A stretch of DNA of 64,000 bases. It comes from Rhodospirillaceae bacterium (lineage in GTDB: Bacteria; Pseudomonadota; Alphaproteobacteria; SHVP01). The notes below the pieces were generated by a model that saw only the letters and a program-made list of their open reading frames with translations, was not told the DNA's origin and ran no database searches. The stretch spans positions 142,533 through 206,532 of the forward strand of contig PBKD01000014.1 of the NCBI GenBank assembly GCA_002722055.1, read 5' to 3'. The position numbers and the translations under genes are program-made. Of this stretch, positions 7,425-17,027 are shown piece by piece (positions within the stretch are counted from its first letter, which is position 1; each line of letters opens with the position of its first letter).

Positions 7425-8243
7425 ATGCTTAAATTAAATTATATAATTTTTCTATTTTGTTCTAGTATACTTTTATACTCATGTTCAAATAATAATCTAA
7501 ATTCAACAAAGATTATACCTACTTTTCAAAATGAAAAAGAAATAAAAAATAAAAATAAGACATCAAAGATCTATTTCTTGGGTTTAGCGTTATGGGGAAA
7601 TGGAGAAGAATGGTCTGAAAATGATATAATTGATTTAGAGAAAATCTTTAGAGATGTATATTTTAATAGAAAATTTAATTCATTTATTTTTAGTAATAAG
7701 GGAATAGATTCAAAAAACAAATTACCCTATTTCTCTGAAAAGAAATTAGAGATCTTAATAAAAAATATAAGTGATTTAATAACTGAGAAAGATATAATAA
7801 TAATAACTATATCATCACATGGTTTCCCAGGGGGAGTTACTTATCGAATTGGCATTACACCAAGCGCTCCTATCTTAGGTGACAGAATTCAAGAGATACT
7901 TAGACCTATTAAAGAAAATAATATACTTATTATTATTTCATCATGTTACTCTGGGTCACTAATTGACTCCCTCAAAGGAACAAATCGTATTATTTTTACT
8001 GCTGCTTCCGCAGATAAGCCTTCTTTTGGATGTGACAAAGAATCAAAGAATTCGTGGTTTATTGAATCATTAAATGAATCATATTATAAACATTTAAACA
8101 CTAAAAAAAGATTTTCTCTAAAAAAATGGTTTAATGAAACAAAAAATATTGTAAAAAAGAAAGAAGAAAGACTCGGATACCCTCATTCTTTCCCACAAAT
8201 TTTTATTGGAAAAAATGCAAATCCGTTTGTTTTTTTATTATAA
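7425..8243 (+). CDS. Peptidase C13 (legumain/caspase-clan) lipoprotein
   Basis: Residues 1-19 are a lipoprotein signal peptide with lipobox LYSC, so Cys20 would be lipidated and the protein exported. The remainder carries a clan CD cysteine-peptidase signature: IITISSHG (His132) and ILIIISSCYSG (Cys174), each after a hydrophobic strand, then TAASADKPSFGC. That is the His/Cys dyad layout of bacterial Peptidase_C13 proteins. It begins 9 bases after gph and could be co-transcribed with it, though no functional link is evident. The catalytic residues look intact; target unknown. Confidence 0.8.
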   Translation: MLKLNYIIFLFCSSILLYSCSNNNLNSTKIIPTFQNEKEIKNKNKTSKIYFLGLALWGNGEEWSENDIIDLEKIFRDVYFNRKFNSFIFSNKGIDSKNKLPYFSEKKLEILIKNISDLITEKDIIIITISSHGFPGGVTYRIGITPSAPILGDRIQEILRPIKENNILIIISSCYSGSLIDSLKGTNRIIFTAASADKPSFGCDKESKNSWFIESLNESYYKHLNTKKRFSLKKWFNETKNIVKKKEERLGYPHSFPQIFIGKNANPFVFLL

Positions 8244-8303
8244 TTATATTTTAATTAAAATTAAAATTAAAATACATACTCACTTACTAATAGGTTATAC
8301 ATT

Positions 8304-9146
8304 ATGAACTTTGAAAGCACAGATTCTTATATAGCTACTGAAGATTTATTACTCTCGGTGAATGCAGCTATTAAACTTGAAAGACCATTACTTATTAAAG
8401 GAGAGCCAGGAACAGGAAAAACTATCTTAGCTCAAGAGGTAGCAAAGAATTTGGATTTACCATTAATTGAATGGCACATTAAATCAACTACTAAAGCCCA
8501 GCATGGCTTATATGAATACGATGCAGTAGCAAGACTAAGAGATTCCCAATTAGGAGATGATAGAGTAAAAAATATAGAGAATTATATTATAAAAGGTAAA
8601 CTTTGGGAGGCATTTACAAGTAGTAAAAGACCAATTTTACTTATTGACGAAATAGATAAAGCAGATATAGAGTTTCCGAATGATCTGCTTTTAGAAATTG
8701 ATAGAATGGAATTCTATGTATATGAGACTAAAAAAACTATCAAAGCTTTTCACAGACCTATAGTAATAATTACATCAAATAATGAGAAAGAGCTTCCTGA
8801 TGCTTTTCTTAGAAGATGTTTTTTTCATTATATTCAATTTCCAGATGCTGAGGTAATGAAAAAAATAGTAGATGTACATTTTCCTGGAGTAAAGAAAAGA
8901 TTAATTGATCAAGCTCTAAGAACTTTTTTTGAAATAAGAAATATGCCTGGTTTAAAAAAGAAACCATCTACATCAGAACTTCTAGATTGGCTAAAACTTC
9001 TAATGGCTGAGGAAATATCAGCTGATGCTCTTTATTCTAATGACCCAAATAATTTTATTCCTCCTCTTTATGGAGCTCTTGTTAAAAATGAACAAGATAT
9101 TCAGTTATTTGAAAAAATTGCTTTTATTAAAAGAGGTGAAATATAA
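8304..9146 (+). CDS. MoxR-type AAA+ ATPase
   Basis: Walker A is GEPGTGKT (residues 33-40), Walker B is PILLIDEIDKAD, sensor 1 lies in IIITSNNEKELPDAFLRRC, and the arginine finger region is RRCF. The sequence fits the CoxD-like branch of MoxR ATPases, which act with VWA-domain proteins to activate or insert metal cofactors in other enzymes. It begins 60 bases after the C13 gene and is followed 3 bases later by a VWA partner, so the two are almost certainly one unit. No cox or mox structural gene is in the window, so the client enzyme is unknown. Confidence 0.88.
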   Translation: MNFESTDSYIATEDLLLSVNAAIKLERPLLIKGEPGTGKTILAQEVAKNLDLPLIEWHIKSTTKAQHGLYEYDAVARLRDSQLGDDRVKNIENYIIKGKLWEAFTSSKRPILLIDEIDKADIEFPNDLLLEIDRMEFYVYETKKTIKAFHRPIVIITSNNEKELPDAFLRRCFFHYIQFPDAEVMKKIVDVHFPGVKKRLIDQALRTFFEIRNMPGLKKKPSTSELLDWLKLLMAEEISADALYSNDPNNFIPPLYGALVKNEQDIQLFEKIAFIKRGEI

Positions 9147-9149
9147 GCT

Positions 9150-10331
9150 ATGCTTTATAGTTTGCTTGAAAAACTTAAAGAAGCAAAGATACCAATTAGT
9201 GTAAGAGAATACCTTACACTTCTTGATTGCCTTAACTCAAATTTAATTAATTCTAAAATTGATGATTTTTACTTTATTGCAAAAACTTCATTAATTAAGG
9301 ACGAGAGATATTTCGATAAATTTGATAAAATATTTTCTGAGATTTTTAAAAAACATGAATCTCTATCTGAAGCACTTAAACCAACCTTAGAAATACCAGA
9401 AGAGTGGATCAAGAAATCTATAGAGAGAATATTTACAAAAGAAGAAATTGAAAAATTGAAAAGTACTGGGACCTTTGAGGATCTAATTGATAAATTTAAA
9501 GAAGTATTTAAAAAACAAGAGAAACGACATCAGGGTGGTAATAAGTGGATAGGAACCTCTGGAACCTCTCCATTTGGTGCTTATGGGTATAACCCAGAAG
9601 GAATAAGGATCGGACAAAATAAGTCTATAAATAAAAGAGCTGTAAAAGTTTGGGATCAAAGAAAATACAAAGATCTTGATGATACCGTGGAAATAGGAAC
9701 CCGGAATATTAAGATTGCTCTCAGACGTCTTAGAAGTTTTGCTAGATCTGGAAAAGAGGAAAAATTTGATATTAAAGAAACTATTAAGTCAACGGCAAAT
9801 AATGCCGGATATTTAGAAATTAAAATGAAAAAAGAAAGAAAAAATAATGTTAAAGTTTTATTACTAATAGATTCAGGTGGATCTATGGATGAGTGGGTTA
9901 AGGTATGCTCAGAGCTATTTTCTGCTTCAAAAAGTGAGTTTAAAAATTTAGAATATTATTATTTTCATAATTGTATTTATGAAAAAGTTTGGAAAAGCAA
10001 TTATCTTCGAGACACCGATTCATTGGATACTTTATCCTTAATAAATACATATTCTGCTGATTGGAAGTTAGTTTTTTTAGGTGATGCAAGCATGAGTCCC
10101 TATGAAATTCTCGCTCCTGGTGGAAGTGTAGATCATTGGAATAAAGAAACCGGAGAATATTGGTTGAAAAAAATGGTCAGTTTCTATAGAAGATCTGTCT
10201 GGATTAACCCTATAAAATATGAGTACTGGGAATATACCCCTTCAATAAGTATAATAAAAAAAATTTTTAATGAAAAAATGTTTCCACTAAATTTAAGTGG
10301 AATTGACAATGCAATGCAAGAATTAAAATAA
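9150..10331 (+). CDS. VWA domain-containing CoxE-like protein, MoxR partner
   Basis: The N-terminal half is helical and charged. The C-terminal VWA domain (from about residue 225) has a MIDAS-like LLIDSGGSMDEW starting near Asp240, with Gly at the place of the first Ser of the usual DxSxS. This is common in CoxE-like proteins. Conserved segments include YYFHNCIYEKVW, LVFLGDASMSPYEI and WINP. It starts 3 bases after the MoxR stop. Such pairs are chaperone-like complexes for maturation of other enzymes; the client here is not identifiable. Confidence 0.85.
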   Translation: MLYSLLEKLKEAKIPISVREYLTLLDCLNSNLINSKIDDFYFIAKTSLIKDERYFDKFDKIFSEIFKKHESLSEALKPTLEIPEEWIKKSIERIFTKEEIEKLKSTGTFEDLIDKFKEVFKKQEKRHQGGNKWIGTSGTSPFGAYGYNPEGIRIGQNKSINKRAVKVWDQRKYKDLDDTVEIGTRNIKIALRRLRSFARSGKEEKFDIKETIKSTANNAGYLEIKMKKERKNNVKVLLLIDSGGSMDEWVKVCSELFSASKSEFKNLEYYYFHNCIYEKVWKSNYLRDTDSLDTLSLINTYSADWKLVFLGDASMSPYEILAPGGSVDHWNKETGEYWLKKMVSFYRRSVWINPIKYEYWEYTPSISIIKKIFNEKMFPLNLSGIDNAMQELK

Positions 10332-10351
10332 AATTTTTAATTATATGTAAA

Positions 10352-11101
10352 ATGATTATTCAAAACGACATATTTGTTGAAATTTTAAATATAGCATTTT
10401 CTGCAGGGAAATCTATTCTAGAAGTAAAAAAAAATAAAATAGATGTAAACTATAAGAATGATAAATCCCCTATAACAAATGCAGATAGACAAGCAAATGA
10501 CATAATTATGAAAAAGCTTAGAGTTTTAACACCTGAAATTGAAATAATTTCTGAGGAAAATAAAAATAATCCCCTTATAAGTAGTGATATTTTTTGGATG
10601 ATTGATCCTTTAGATGGAACTAAGGAATTTATAAATGGAAGCGATGATTTTACTGTTAATATCGGATTGATAAAAAACAAAATACCTATTTTTGGGTTAA
10701 TATATGCACCATCAAAAGATATAACTTATTATACAAAAAATAACTGCTCTTATATTTTACTTAATAAAAACTCTGAAAAAAAAATAGAGACAAAAAAAAA
10801 TAAACTTAAATATGAAATAGCGCTTATGAGTAATTCACATAATAATAAAGATACTGAGGACTTTATTAATAATAATGCAATACCTTCTGTAAAAAAAGTA
10901 GGGAGTTCCCTAAAATTTTGTCTAGTTGCAAGCGGGGAAGGTGATATCTACCCTAGGTTTGGCAGAACAATGGAATGGGATACAGCAGCGGGGCAAGCAA
11001 TAGTTGAAGCTGCTGGAGGAAAAGTAGAATTACTAAATGGAAACGCACTAACATACGGGAAAAAAAATTTTATAAACCCGTCTTTCATTTGCAAAAGCTA
11101 A
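10352..11101 (+). CDS. cysQ: 3'(2'),5'-bisphosphate nucleotidase (inositol monophosphatase family)
   Basis: Hydrolyses pAp/PAPS-type nucleotides in sulfur metabolism. Metal-binding motifs of the superfamily are present: SEENK for the first Glu, DPLDGTKEF (about residues 83-91) and EWDTAAGQAI near the C-terminus. Its 249 residues suit CysQ. Its stop codon interlocks by 4 bases with that of the convergent acuI gene. A related sugar or inositol phosphatase cannot be excluded, but the TKEF variant favours CysQ. Confidence 0.85.
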   Translation: MIIQNDIFVEILNIAFSAGKSILEVKKNKIDVNYKNDKSPITNADRQANDIIMKKLRVLTPEIEIISEENKNNPLISSDIFWMIDPLDGTKEFINGSDDFTVNIGLIKNKIPIFGLIYAPSKDITYYTKNNCSYILLNKNSEKKIETKKNKLKYEIALMSNSHNNKDTEDFINNNAIPSVKKVGSSLKFCLVASGEGDIYPRFGRTMEWDTAAGQAIVEAAGGKVELLNGNALTYGKKNFINPSFICKS

Positions 11102-12084
11102 TTTATTTTAACAATTGTCCTACCCCTTATAGATCCATTTAGAATTTTCTTTGATTCATCTAACAGCTCTTCAAAACTAATTAGATTAGATAAAGAATCA
11201 AGTTTTTCTAGAGGAAGATCTCTTTCTAGTCTAGACCATGCCTCTTTTCTTAAATTATATTCACAATTAACTGAATCTATGCCTAGCAAATTTACTCCTC
11301 TAAGTATAAATGGTAATACTGTAGAATTTAAATTTATACCTCCAGCATTTCCACAAGACGCAACAGAGGAATTTCTATCAAGCTGGGCTATAATAGTTGA
11401 AATTATCTCACCACCGACTGTATCAATTGCACCACCCCAAGTTGCAGATTCAAGAGGTTTGGAATCTCGCATCAGATTTTCTCTGGAAATACAATCTATT
11501 GCACCTAAATTTTTTAAAAAACTGATATTTTCTTCTCTACCAGTTGAAGCAGTAACCTTGTAACCAAGGTTAGCTAAAACTGCCACAGCAATACTCCCTA
11601 CGCCTCCCGCAGCTCCTGTAACAATAACATTTTTTTCTTTATTTATCCCATTTTTTTCCAAAGCAAGCACACACAACATTGATGTAAAGCCAGCAGTTCC
11701 AATTGCCATAGACCTTTTTAAATCAATTCCTTTAGGTATATGTATAACTTTATTTGAATCTAGACGTGCAAATTCTGAAAAGCCACCCCAAACAGTCTCT
11801 GAAAGCCCACTGCCGGTAGCAACAACTTGATCTCCTTCTTTGAAATCAATGCTTGAAGACTCCTCTACAACACCAGCAAGATCTATTCCTGGCACCATTG
11901 GAAATTTTCTAATTACTTTTCCTTTATTTCCATTAAGCGCTAGTCCATCTTTATAATTTATACTGGAGTAATTTACCCTTATTAAAACCTCTCCATCAGG
12001 CAAATCCTCAAAAGGTATTTCTTTCTTTAATAATTCGAACTCACCTTCATTGTCTGTTACCAATATTGCTTTAAATTTTTTCAT
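11098..12084 (-). CDS. acuI: Acrylyl-CoA reductase / MDR-family quinone oxidoreductase (AcuI/YhdH)
   Basis: NADPH-dependent medium-chain reductase without catalytic zinc ligands. It has the AcuI/YhdH landmarks SSINYKDGLALNG, FPMVPGIDLAG, the Rossmann motif VTGAAGGVGSIAVAVLANLG, ATWGGAIDTVGG and LGIDSVN. The family reduces acryloyl-CoA to propionyl-CoA, a detoxification step in marine bacteria that degrade DMSP or 3-hydroxypropionate. AGGT precedes the ATG by 6 bases. It follows dihydroorotase with 20 bases between. The reaction is inferred from family. Confidence 0.85.
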   Translation of the reverse strand: MKKFKAILVTDNEGEFELLKKEIPFEDLPDGEVLIRVNYSSINYKDGLALNGNKGKVIRKFPMVPGIDLAGVVEESSSIDFKEGDQVVATGSGLSETVWGGFSEFARLDSNKVIHIPKGIDLKRSMAIGTAGFTSMLCVLALEKNGINKEKNVIVTGAAGGVGSIAVAVLANLGYKVTASTGREENISFLKNLGAIDCISRENLMRDSKPLESATWGGAIDTVGGEIISTIIAQLDRNSSVASCGNAGGINLNSTVLPFILRGVNLLGIDSVNCEYNLRKEAWSRLERDLPLEKLDSLSNLISFEELLDESKKILNGSIRGRTIVKIN

Positions 12085-12104
12085 TAGACTACCTTTAATA
12101 TAAA

Positions 12105-13439
12105 TTAATTATTTTGCATTGTTTCAAAAAATTTGAATTGTTTGTTTTCAGGTTTTGACAGTAGCTCTCCTTCCTTCATTACAAAACCACCGTTTATAAT
12201 AGTAGCAATTGGCCACCCTGTAACTTTAAAATTATCAAATTGCGACCAGCCACACTTACTAACAATCCAATCATTTGCAATAGATTTCTTTAAATTCAAA
12301 TCTACAATAGTTAGATCTGCATCATAACCAACCGCAACCCTTCCTTTATTTATCAAACCAAAGACCTTTGATGGGCTATAACTCATAAGGTCAACTAAAT
12401 TAAAAATAGATAAATTACCTTTAGATACATGATCTAACATAATTGGAACTATAGTCTGAACACCTGGCATTCCTGAAGGAGAATGAGGGTAAGCTTTATT
12501 TTTATTTTCTTTTGTATGAGGGGCATGATCCGAACCTAGTATATCTACTACCCCTTGTTGAACAGCTTTAATTAGAGCAAGTTTATGCTCTTCCCCTCTT
12601 ATAGGAGGGTTCATTTGTGCATAGTTTCCAAGATTATCGTAACAAGATGGAGCACTTAATGTTAAATGTTGCGGAGTAACCTCAACAGTAGCTATATCCT
12701 TATATAATTTTAGCAATTCTATTTCTTTTGCTGTAGTTACGTGAAGAACATGTACTCTTTTCTTAAGTTTTCTTGCTATATCTAATAACCTTTTTGTTGC
12801 AATATATGCAGTATCCTCATCTCTCCAAATTGGATGATTATGTGAATCGCTCTCTCTTAGATGCTTTCTTTCTTCTAGTCTTTGATTATCTTCACAGTGA
12901 ACTGCAACTCTACGAGAGACATTGCTTAAAATCTTCTCTAAATTTGAATCATCGGGAATCAACAAATTACCTGTGGAAGCACCCATGAATATCTTCACAC
13001 CACAACAACCAGGACTTTTTTCAATTTGGTGTAATTCTTCAATATTATTAGTAGTAGCACCAATATAAAAAGCATAATTACACCAGGATTTTTTTTCTGC
13101 AATATCAATTTTAACTCTAAGATTTTCTATTGTATCTGTAGGTGGTTTTGTGTTTGGCATTTCAAATACTCCAGTCACTCCACCTAAGACCGCGCCTCTA
13201 GTACCAGTTTCTATTTCCTCTGCTTGCTCAAAGCCAGGCTCTCTAAAATGAACTTGAGTGTCAATTAAACCCGGCAATACTGTTAAACCCTTTGCATTAA
13301 AAACAGAATCAGCATTTCTTTTATCTAAATCTCCTAAGTCAGTAATCTGTCCATTATTTACCGCAATATCAGTAATTGTTGACCCATTATGGGAAATCAA
13401 ATTTCCATTTTTTATAAGCAAGTCATATTTTTTTTTCAT
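12105..13439 (-). CDS. pyrC: Dihydroorotase (class I type, 444 residues)
   Basis: Ring closure of carbamoyl-aspartate to dihydroorotate in pyrimidine synthesis. It shows VHFREPG, MPNTKPPT, GVKIFMGASTGNLL, HVLHVTT and DILGSDHAPHT, placing it in the class I dihydroorotase group. In the metal motif, Gln62 stands where the first His of DxHxH normally is (IDTQVHFREPG). I recall this variant in alphaproteobacterial homologues. No pyrB is adjacent, so this may be a stand-alone or second dihydroorotase, and a related cyclic amidohydrolase role is possible. Confidence 0.8.
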   Translation of the reverse strand: MKKKYDLLIKNGNLISHNGSTITDIAVNNGQITDLGDLDKRNADSVFNAKGLTVLPGLIDTQVHFREPGFEQAEEIETGTRGAVLGGVTGVFEMPNTKPPTDTIENLRVKIDIAEKKSWCNYAFYIGATTNNIEELHQIEKSPGCCGVKIFMGASTGNLLIPDDSNLEKILSNVSRRVAVHCEDNQRLEERKHLRESDSHNHPIWRDEDTAYIATKRLLDIARKLKKRVHVLHVTTAKEIELLKLYKDIATVEVTPQHLTLSAPSCYDNLGNYAQMNPPIRGEEHKLALIKAVQQGVVDILGSDHAPHTKENKNKAYPHSPSGMPGVQTIVPIMLDHVSKGNLSIFNLVDLMSYSPSKVFGLINKGRVAVGYDADLTIVDLNLKKSIANDWIVSKCGWSQFDNFKVTGWPIATIINGGFVMKEGELLSKPENKQFKFFETMQNN

Positions 13440-13468
13440 ATTGTTTTGTTATACTCAAATTTAGTTTT

Positions 13469-15214
13469 TTAATTATTAGAAAGCACATCAAATATTGTAC
13501 CTTCTGTTTTTTTATCAATAATATGAATTTTATACCATAAAGAATAAAAAAGAAGAACCCAAGCAGCAAGACTAGACTTTTTTGTCTTTTTCATAAAAAT
13601 ACTTCTTACAGATGATGGGTAAGCTATGTCTTTTATACATTCTTGTTGGGCTACCAGAGGACCAAGCATCTCTCCCTCCTGAAAAATCCAGTCGACAACT
13701 GGAACAGTGAAACCACTCTTTCGCTGAAAAGCTTTTGCTGATTTATCTTTATGAGATAACCACTTTCTTAATATATATTTACCTCTACCTTGACGAATTT
13801 TTAATTTGTCAGGTAAATTGAAAGAGTTCTCAAAAATTATATTATCAAGGTAAGGGGTTCTGCCTTCTAAGCCATGGTACATTAGGCACCTATCAACTTT
13901 GTTTAATAAATCATTAGGCAACCAATATTTAGTGTCAAAAAGTTGTGCGTTTTGTAATTTTGTAAGGCAAGAATAATTTTCAAAAAGGACATTATAATTT
14001 TTTGGATTTAAGAATTTATCTCTTAGTATACCTTTTTTTGCAAATATAGATTTCTTTTGTAGATTATTATTATTAAATAATAATGGTCTTAGTATTTTTC
14101 TGTATCTACCATATCCGGCAAAAAGCTCGTCTCCACCTTCACCACATAATATTACTTTTAAGTCTTTTGAGGCCCTCTCAGCTAGTAAAAATGTTGGTAG
14201 AACTGCATAGTCCGCAACAGGATCATCTAATGCTTTAATCACTCTTGGCAAATCATTAATAAAATTATCCTTATCAACCTTTAACTCAATATGATTGGAT
14301 TTATATTTTGAGGCTAAATAAGACGAGTGATCCCTTTCAAAATTACTGGCTATATCAAAGTATGCTGTATATGAGTTAACAGGTTTGTCTAATAATTCAG
14401 ACATGATTATTAGCAATACTGTCGAGTCTATGCCACCAGAAAGAAATAACCCAAGAGGAACATCAGCCCGTAAATGCTTTGAAACACTATCATATAATGC
14501 ACTATCTAATTTTTTTAAAAAACCTTTGTCAGATTTATTTTTATTTCCGATTTTTTTTAAAGGGTTATTTAAAAATTTTTTTTCTATTTTTCCCTTTTTT
14601 ATAATTATAGTTTCCCCAGGCAAAACCCTTTTAATTCCACTGATTATAGTATTTGAATCTAGAGAATATTGATGTGCTAGTAACTCCTTTAATACATTAT
14701 TATCTATTTTTTTATCAATAATCTCTGCTTCACATAAGGCCTTAATTTCTGAAGCAAAATAGAAGCCTGATTCATTAATAATATAATAAAGAGGTTTGAT
14801 ACCAAAGGGATCCCTAGAAATAATAAGTTTATCTTCATTTTCATCATATAGAGCTACTGAATACATACCTCTTAAATGGTCACTAAATTTTAGCCCATAC
14901 TTTTGATATAATGGGATGATTACCTCGCAATCTGAACTTGATGAGTAACTATACTCACTATTATTTCTAATTAGTTCTTTATAATTATATATTTCTGCAT
15001 TTGCTATTAAAGCTACACCATCCGCACAAAAAGGCTGCCTACCATTTGAAATATCGATTATTGATAATCGAGTATGCACAAAACCAACTTGAGAATTTTG
15101 ATAGGTACCATTTTGATCAGGACCACGATGATAGAGAGAACCTTCAAGACTTTTGAGTAAGTTTGAACCATTAAAACCTTTATTAGAAGTATAATAACCT
15201 GCTATTCCGCACAT
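13469..15214 (-). CDS. asnB: Asparagine synthase (glutamine-hydrolysing)
   Basis: It begins MCGIAGYY, with Cys2 as the amidotransferase nucleophile, then LYHRGPDQNG and SIIDISNGRQP. The synthetase domain has the PP-loop LFLSGGIDSTVLL, followed by VILCGEGGDELFAGYGRY and YLDNIIFE. Its 581 residues fit AsnB. It is last in an operon of three glycosyltransferases and shares one base with the preceding gene. In that setting AsnB-like enzymes often amidate sugar carboxyls or serve surface polysaccharide assembly, but free asparagine synthesis is equally possible. Confidence 0.88.
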   Translation of the reverse strand: MCGIAGYYTSNKGFNGSNLLKSLEGSLYHRGPDQNGTYQNSQVGFVHTRLSIIDISNGRQPFCADGVALIANAEIYNYKELIRNNSEYSYSSSSDCEVIIPLYQKYGLKFSDHLRGMYSVALYDENEDKLIISRDPFGIKPLYYIINESGFYFASEIKALCEAEIIDKKIDNNVLKELLAHQYSLDSNTIISGIKRVLPGETIIIKKGKIEKKFLNNPLKKIGNKNKSDKGFLKKLDSALYDSVSKHLRADVPLGLFLSGGIDSTVLLIIMSELLDKPVNSYTAYFDIASNFERDHSSYLASKYKSNHIELKVDKDNFINDLPRVIKALDDPVADYAVLPTFLLAERASKDLKVILCGEGGDELFAGYGRYRKILRPLLFNNNNLQKKSIFAKKGILRDKFLNPKNYNVLFENYSCLTKLQNAQLFDTKYWLPNDLLNKVDRCLMYHGLEGRTPYLDNIIFENSFNLPDKLKIRQGRGKYILRKWLSHKDKSAKAFQRKSGFTVPVVDWIFQEGEMLGPLVAQQECIKDIAYPSSVRSIFMKKTKKSSLAAWVLLFYSLWYKIHIIDKKTEGTIFDVLSNN

Positions 15215-16251
15215 TAGCTTATAATTCTTTGAAAAAAATTAATATAATTCTTAGCGACTAAGTCTTGCGTAAAATTTTTCTTATAAGAAACATACCCATT
15301 TTCAATTAATTTTTGCCTTTTTTTAATATCTAAAGCTAATGCCTTTATTGAGTCTGACAAGAATGAAACATTATCAATTGGAAAAAGAACTCCATTTTCA
15401 TCGTTGACAATTAATTCTTTTGGTCCTTGAGAATCAGAAGCAATTATTGGAGTTTTATTTGCCCAAGCCTCTAAGATAACATTTCCTAATGGCTCATGTC
15501 TTGAAGGGCAAACAAAAATATCAGATTTGTGAAACAAATCTGCAATATCTTCCCTCCAGCCTAAAAAATTTACTCTATCACCAATGCCTAGTTTTTTTGA
15601 TAAATAAATCAAATCATTTTTTAGTGGCCCATCGCCAGCAATAGTTAAAAAAACAAAATTTAAATTCACAATTGACTTAAGCAATATGTCAAATCCTTTA
15701 TTTTTATGAAAACGCCCAGCAGAAAATAGATTAATTTTTTTATTATCATTACCCTGATCAATGTTTTTTGTGATTGATATAGCAGGACTATCAACAAAGT
15801 TAGGTATGTAATGTAACCCTAAGTTGGGCATATTAGCATTCTCAAGCCACTTTAAAATACCTTTAGTATTAGCAATTAAATAATCACAATTTTTATAGTA
15901 TTTTAAATTATAATACCCACCTAATCGGGCTACATGAGTAAATTTTTCTTTTTTCAAAGAACGTGACGTATGGAAAGTAGCTCTATTCATCCATGAAATC
16001 ACTATATTAGGTAAAAAATTTTCAAACTCTTTTCTTATTATTTTATCAGTTCTATAATCAAAAACCCCTCCAAATTTAGCTTCAGTAACAGAAAGATTTG
16101 ATGATAAAAGCTTTGGCACTCTTCTACTGTTTGACCTTGTAATAATTTTTTGATGAACCTTAAACTCTGATAGAGCAACTGATAAACGTACAAAAAAATT
16201 TTCTGCTCCGCCATTTTCAGAACCTGCCATAATTTGCATTACACGTATCAT
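15214..16251 (-). CDS. Glycosyltransferase family 4 (GT-B)
   Basis: The N-terminal segment has GSENGGAENFFVRLS, the acceptor-side loop of GT4 enzymes. The C-terminal Glycos_transf_1 domain has FSAGRFHKNKGFDILLKS, DIFVCPSRHEPLGNVILEAWA (EX7E-type region) and ASDSQGPKELI. It transfers a sugar from a nucleotide donor, probably to LPS or another surface glycan on the cytoplasmic face. It overlaps the upstream GT2 gene by 4 bases. Donor and acceptor cannot be inferred. Confidence 0.88.
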   Translation of the reverse strand: MIRVMQIMAGSENGGAENFFVRLSVALSEFKVHQKIITRSNSRRVPKLLSSNLSVTEAKFGGVFDYRTDKIIRKEFENFLPNIVISWMNRATFHTSRSLKKEKFTHVARLGGYYNLKYYKNCDYLIANTKGILKWLENANMPNLGLHYIPNFVDSPAISITKNIDQGNDNKKINLFSAGRFHKNKGFDILLKSIVNLNFVFLTIAGDGPLKNDLIYLSKKLGIGDRVNFLGWREDIADLFHKSDIFVCPSRHEPLGNVILEAWANKTPIIASDSQGPKELIVNDENGVLFPIDNVSFLSDSIKALALDIKKRQKLIENGYVSYKKNFTQDLVAKNYINFFQRIIS

Positions 16252-17027
16252 TTATATTTTTCTATTCTCGCTCTAATGTAAGAAATAAGTGGAAAAAGCC
16301 CTGCCATCAATGCAATAACAAATCCATAAATACCCTCTTTATATCCCCTCCTAAAAATAAAGCACTTTAAAAATCTTGAAAAAAACCTTCTTATATTATT
16401 TGGAAGATTTCCAATATTTTTACTTTCAACCAGATCTAGAGATTTATAGTAAGTATATTTATCTAAACGCTTAATCATATCTGATATATCTTTATCAACA
16501 AAATGAATAATTCTACTTTTTAAAAGACCTTTATTCCCAGATAAAACTAACTTGGGATGAATGCGTTGACGCCCCCACGTTTTTGCTCCCTTGCGAAACA
16601 ACCTTGGAGCTGCAGAAACCCCCCATGATCCACCCCACCCATATCTAACTAATTTTTTCCCAATATAGTTATCAAAAGGGATTAAGTAATAATCGTAGTT
16701 ACTCTTTTTTATAACTGATAATAACTCTAATTTTAGTTCTGGGCTTACCACTTCATCCGCATCTATTTCAAGAATCCACTCTGAAGTACAATTTTCAATT
16801 CCAAAGTTTCTCCTATCTCCTTCTATAGGCCACTCGCCTTCTAAGACTTTTGCAGAAAACCCCTGAGCTATTTTCTTGGAATCATCAGTAGTTCTATCGA
16901 GGACAACAATAAGTTCATTTCCAAAATTTACTGATTGCAAGCATTCAGATAAATTTGATTGCTCATTTCTGGCTACTACAAGAATACTTAAAGTATCATT
17001 AATTATATTTAAATCATTTTTTTTCAT
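16248..17027 (-). CDS. Glycosyltransferase family 2 (WaaE/KdtX-like)
   Basis: GT-A fold with LSILVVARNEQSNLSECLQS near the start and a DxD-type motif EIDADEVVS near residue 92. The segment FGIENCTSEWILEIDADEV is typical of the LPS-core glucosyltransferase WaaE group. The C-terminus has a hydrophobic patch (YGFVIALMAGLFPLISYI) that may bind membrane. AGGT lies 5 bases before the ATG. The gene overlaps the heptosyltransferase by 14 bases and the GT4 by 4. Likely acts on LPS core. Confidence 0.87.
   Translation of the reverse strand: MKKNDLNIINDTLSILVVARNEQSNLSECLQSVNFGNELIVVLDRTTDDSKKIAQGFSAKVLEGEWPIEGDRRNFGIENCTSEWILEIDADEVVSPELKLELLSVIKKSNYDYYLIPFDNYIGKKLVRYGWGGSWGVSAAPRLFRKGAKTWGRQRIHPKLVLSGNKGLLKSRIIHFVDKDISDMIKRLDKYTYYKSLDLVESKNIGNLPNNIRRFFSRFLKCFIFRRGYKEGIYGFVIALMAGLFPLISYIRARIEKYK

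Noticed and set aside
8246-8276. Short AATTAA-type tandem repeats before moxR
   Set aside because: About three copies of a 6-base AT unit, expected by chance in such AT-rich intergenic DNA.
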